DNA of 64,000 nucleotides. Origin: Ceratodon purpureus (lineage: Eukaryota > Streptophyta > Bryopsida > Pseudoditrichales > Ditrichaceae). Below the pieces are notes generated by a model that did not search any database, was not told the DNA's origin, and saw only the letters and a list, made by a program, of their open reading frames with translations. Both the position numbers and the translations under genes were made by a program. Positions 62,341 through 64,000 of the stretch are shown here, piece after piece. The DNA lies in assembly GCA_014871385.1 (NCBI GenBank), contig CM026426.1:28107037-28171036 (forward strand). The letters are read 5' to 3'. Position 1 is the stretch's first letter. Each line of letters opens with the position of its first letter.

Positions 62341-63236
62341 CAAAACTCAGACATCGAAGGATATTAACACATGAGTGAAGTTTTCATAGTGAAAGAAATG
62401 AGAGAAATTTCAATTCATGTCATACGAAAATACATTCAATAGCCTTAGTTAATGTTTTATGGACATTGACTAAGGTAAATATATAAGTGTGTATATATAT
62501 ATACTTTGTCTATATAACTTCTATATGTAATATGTTGAAAGATGTATTAATTCTTTTTTTTCTTCTGGCAGTGCGCCGCATTAGATTCACCCGAGTACCA
62601 GCCCTCCCCAATGGTACTCTTAAAACAATATCTTCATCATCAGGTGCCTCTACACGACTATCATCAATCCATCTGAGCCCTCATCATCTCCACATACTGC
62701 GTCCTTGTCTCCATAAACAATAGACGCATACTCCTCCACTATGGAATGAATGTTGCGCACTTCGTGGTCAATTGTACCATCCACCACTGTAGTCACAATT
62801 CCTTTGACCTTCCGTCATTTTTTCTCATTGGTGATCCCATCCTCATTGATTATGGGTAATCCAGCAGCAACAGGTAAAGACGAGGACGTCCCAACGGTAT
62901 ATCCTAAAAAAAATGGACAAACGTTTGTTGGACCTTTAGCGGACCGCTTCACCCCACGACGCATCGCAAAAGGTCCGGCTTGCGGACCTGTTCTGTAAGA
63001 AGTGACTAGAAGACTTGTATTCACTGTTGGAGTAATTGAACCAAGTCCAATAGATCCGCTTCAACGAGGTGGGGGAGGTCTCCTTAATCCAACAAGTACT
63101 GCACCGATTGACGGTGTATTTTGGACCAAAGGTGTTCGAAACAATTGGCCAATAGGAATTTCATCCTCCTATCCATTCTCAACTCTCTCTGAACATTCAT
63201 TTCTTGGAAGGCTTTCATTTAAACCTCCGGACTAGG
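62341..63236. other. Unassigned, probably 3' part of the hAT element
   Basis: Downstream (on the minus strand) of the hAT frame. No solid gene. A small minus-strand frame at 62815-63024 is not supported by motifs. Confidence 0.35.
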
Positions 63237-63960
63237 TTATTTCTGCAACATTTTCTGACAAAGCTCCTTAGGGTTAATCAACTTTTCTTCTCCCTCAACG
63301 TCTTGTGGAATTGGAATTTGCACTCCACCGTTATCACCCCCTCCTCCATTGTCATTGTTGGAATTGTTACAAATGGAGGGAATGTCGTCATTATCGCCAC
63401 CATCGTCGCTTTGATGCTCATTGATTCCGACTTCAAAGTCATTGTCAATATCATCGTCTGCACGATCGTATGCGACCACGCCTTCATTTCGTATTTCATT
63501 GACAATGTGGTTAGGGGAAGCAACTGCCTCTTCATCAAATACTGCCTAGTCAAAAACCCCATTCGGCTGGTTAACGGGTTCATTGCGTGGCATGTCACCA
63601 CCAGCATTGTCCATGGATAACTCTAGGTCCTCATCATCTATACCACCATCATCCACATGAACACCACCGTTGTGACCATCGCCTCCATGACCCTCATCTC
63701 CATCATCATCACTGTCTTCTTCGTTGTGCGTGGCTGCAACATCTACATCCGAGTCTTCAGAGAACGGTTGGTTGTTGTACCAAATAACGGGATCCGCTCC
63801 ACGCTGTTATTGAAGGAGCTTACTATTGGTGTAAATGTACACCAAGTCCTCTGCCTTCTTCACGCCCAATCGGTTGCGAACCTTGTTGTGAACAAAGGAA
63901 TGCATGCTCCAATTCCGCCCACATGATGATGCCCAACATGTTTACTAAAGGATGCGCTTT
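63237..63960 (-). pseudogene. hAT transposase C-terminus, decayed, cut by window edge
   Basis: The minus strand reads CGRNWSMHSFVHNKVRNRLG, then KKAEDLVYIYTNSKLLQ, then GADPVIWYNNQPF. This is the standard end of the hAT dimerisation region in plant BED-type hAT proteins. It is followed by a long Asp/Asn/Gly-rich tail (DNDFEVGINEHQSDDGGDND) that ends at 63237. In-frame stops are TAA at 63809-63807 and TAG at 63548-63546. The N-terminal BED finger and catalytic parts would lie beyond 64000. Plus-strand frames here are shadows. The element is a plain DNA transposon remnant. Confidence 0.75.
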
Positions 63961-64000
63961 GCTATCAAGGTTAACTAAAGGATGCGTTGCCCGCAACTCA

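Overview
The window looks like nuclear DNA of a land plant, most likely a non-seed plant (bryophyte, lycophyte or fern). The grounds are a plant-type CACTA (En/Spm) element with Tnp2, DUF4218 and DUF4216 modules, a LINE tail with a plant zf-RVT domain, a plant hAT C-terminus, and a SUVR-type SET domain. The species cannot be named from the sequence. I found no confident host gene, tRNA, rRNA or CRISPR array.

Layout. 1-15077 is AT-rich flank with two related MITE-like elements (about 1379-1716 and 7562-7896, the second ending in a perfect 56-bp palindrome), a 5'-truncated LINE (3451-4705), a decayed unidentified minus-strand coding region (8.4-13.26 kb) and an unassigned stretch. 15078-52769 is one CACTA element, 37.7 kb with its insert and about 23.2 kb without, bounded by 18-bp inverted ends beginning CACTA and a 3-bp target duplication (ACA). 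52770-64000 is unassigned flank with a decayed tract, an AT-rich block, a 132-bp CT microsatellite, G-rich repeats and a hAT transposase tail cut by the window edge.

Inside the CACTA element, a seven-exon gene on the minus strand (19831-16089, 677 aa, open) encodes the Transposase_24-type protein. The Tnp2 transposase gene diverges from it on the plus strand (about 21914-27711) and is broken by two +1 slips in T runs and four in-frame TAG codons. Right of the nested insertion lie several small open or nearly open plus-strand genes or exons (44.7-51.3 kb), some Cys-rich, that are not standard CACTA genes.

The most interesting object is a second DNA transposon nested in the CACTA element at 28493-42933 (14,441 bp). 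It has 23-bp perfect terminal inverted repeats beginning GGGTG and a 4-bp target duplication (AACA). It carries gene A, a 974-aa protein with coiled coil and RING-like finger (31109-35073, three phase-consistent exons). Gene B is a SUVR-like pre-SET/SET histone lysine methyltransferase (35355-36427). Gene C is a 904-aa DDE-like transposase on the opposite strand (40124-36829). Its non-coding DNA is packed with GTAC motifs. A cut-and-paste transposon carrying its own H3K9-type methyltransferase and a RING-like protein is, as far as I know, not a described plant element type.

In-frame stops in the CACTA genes and gene B are all TAG, the spectrum expected if methylated CAG/CTG (CHG) cytosines decayed to T. 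The tentative history is: CACTA inserted in the host, the 14.4-kb element inserted in the CACTA, then both silenced and eroding, with the CACTA ORF1, gene A and gene C still open.
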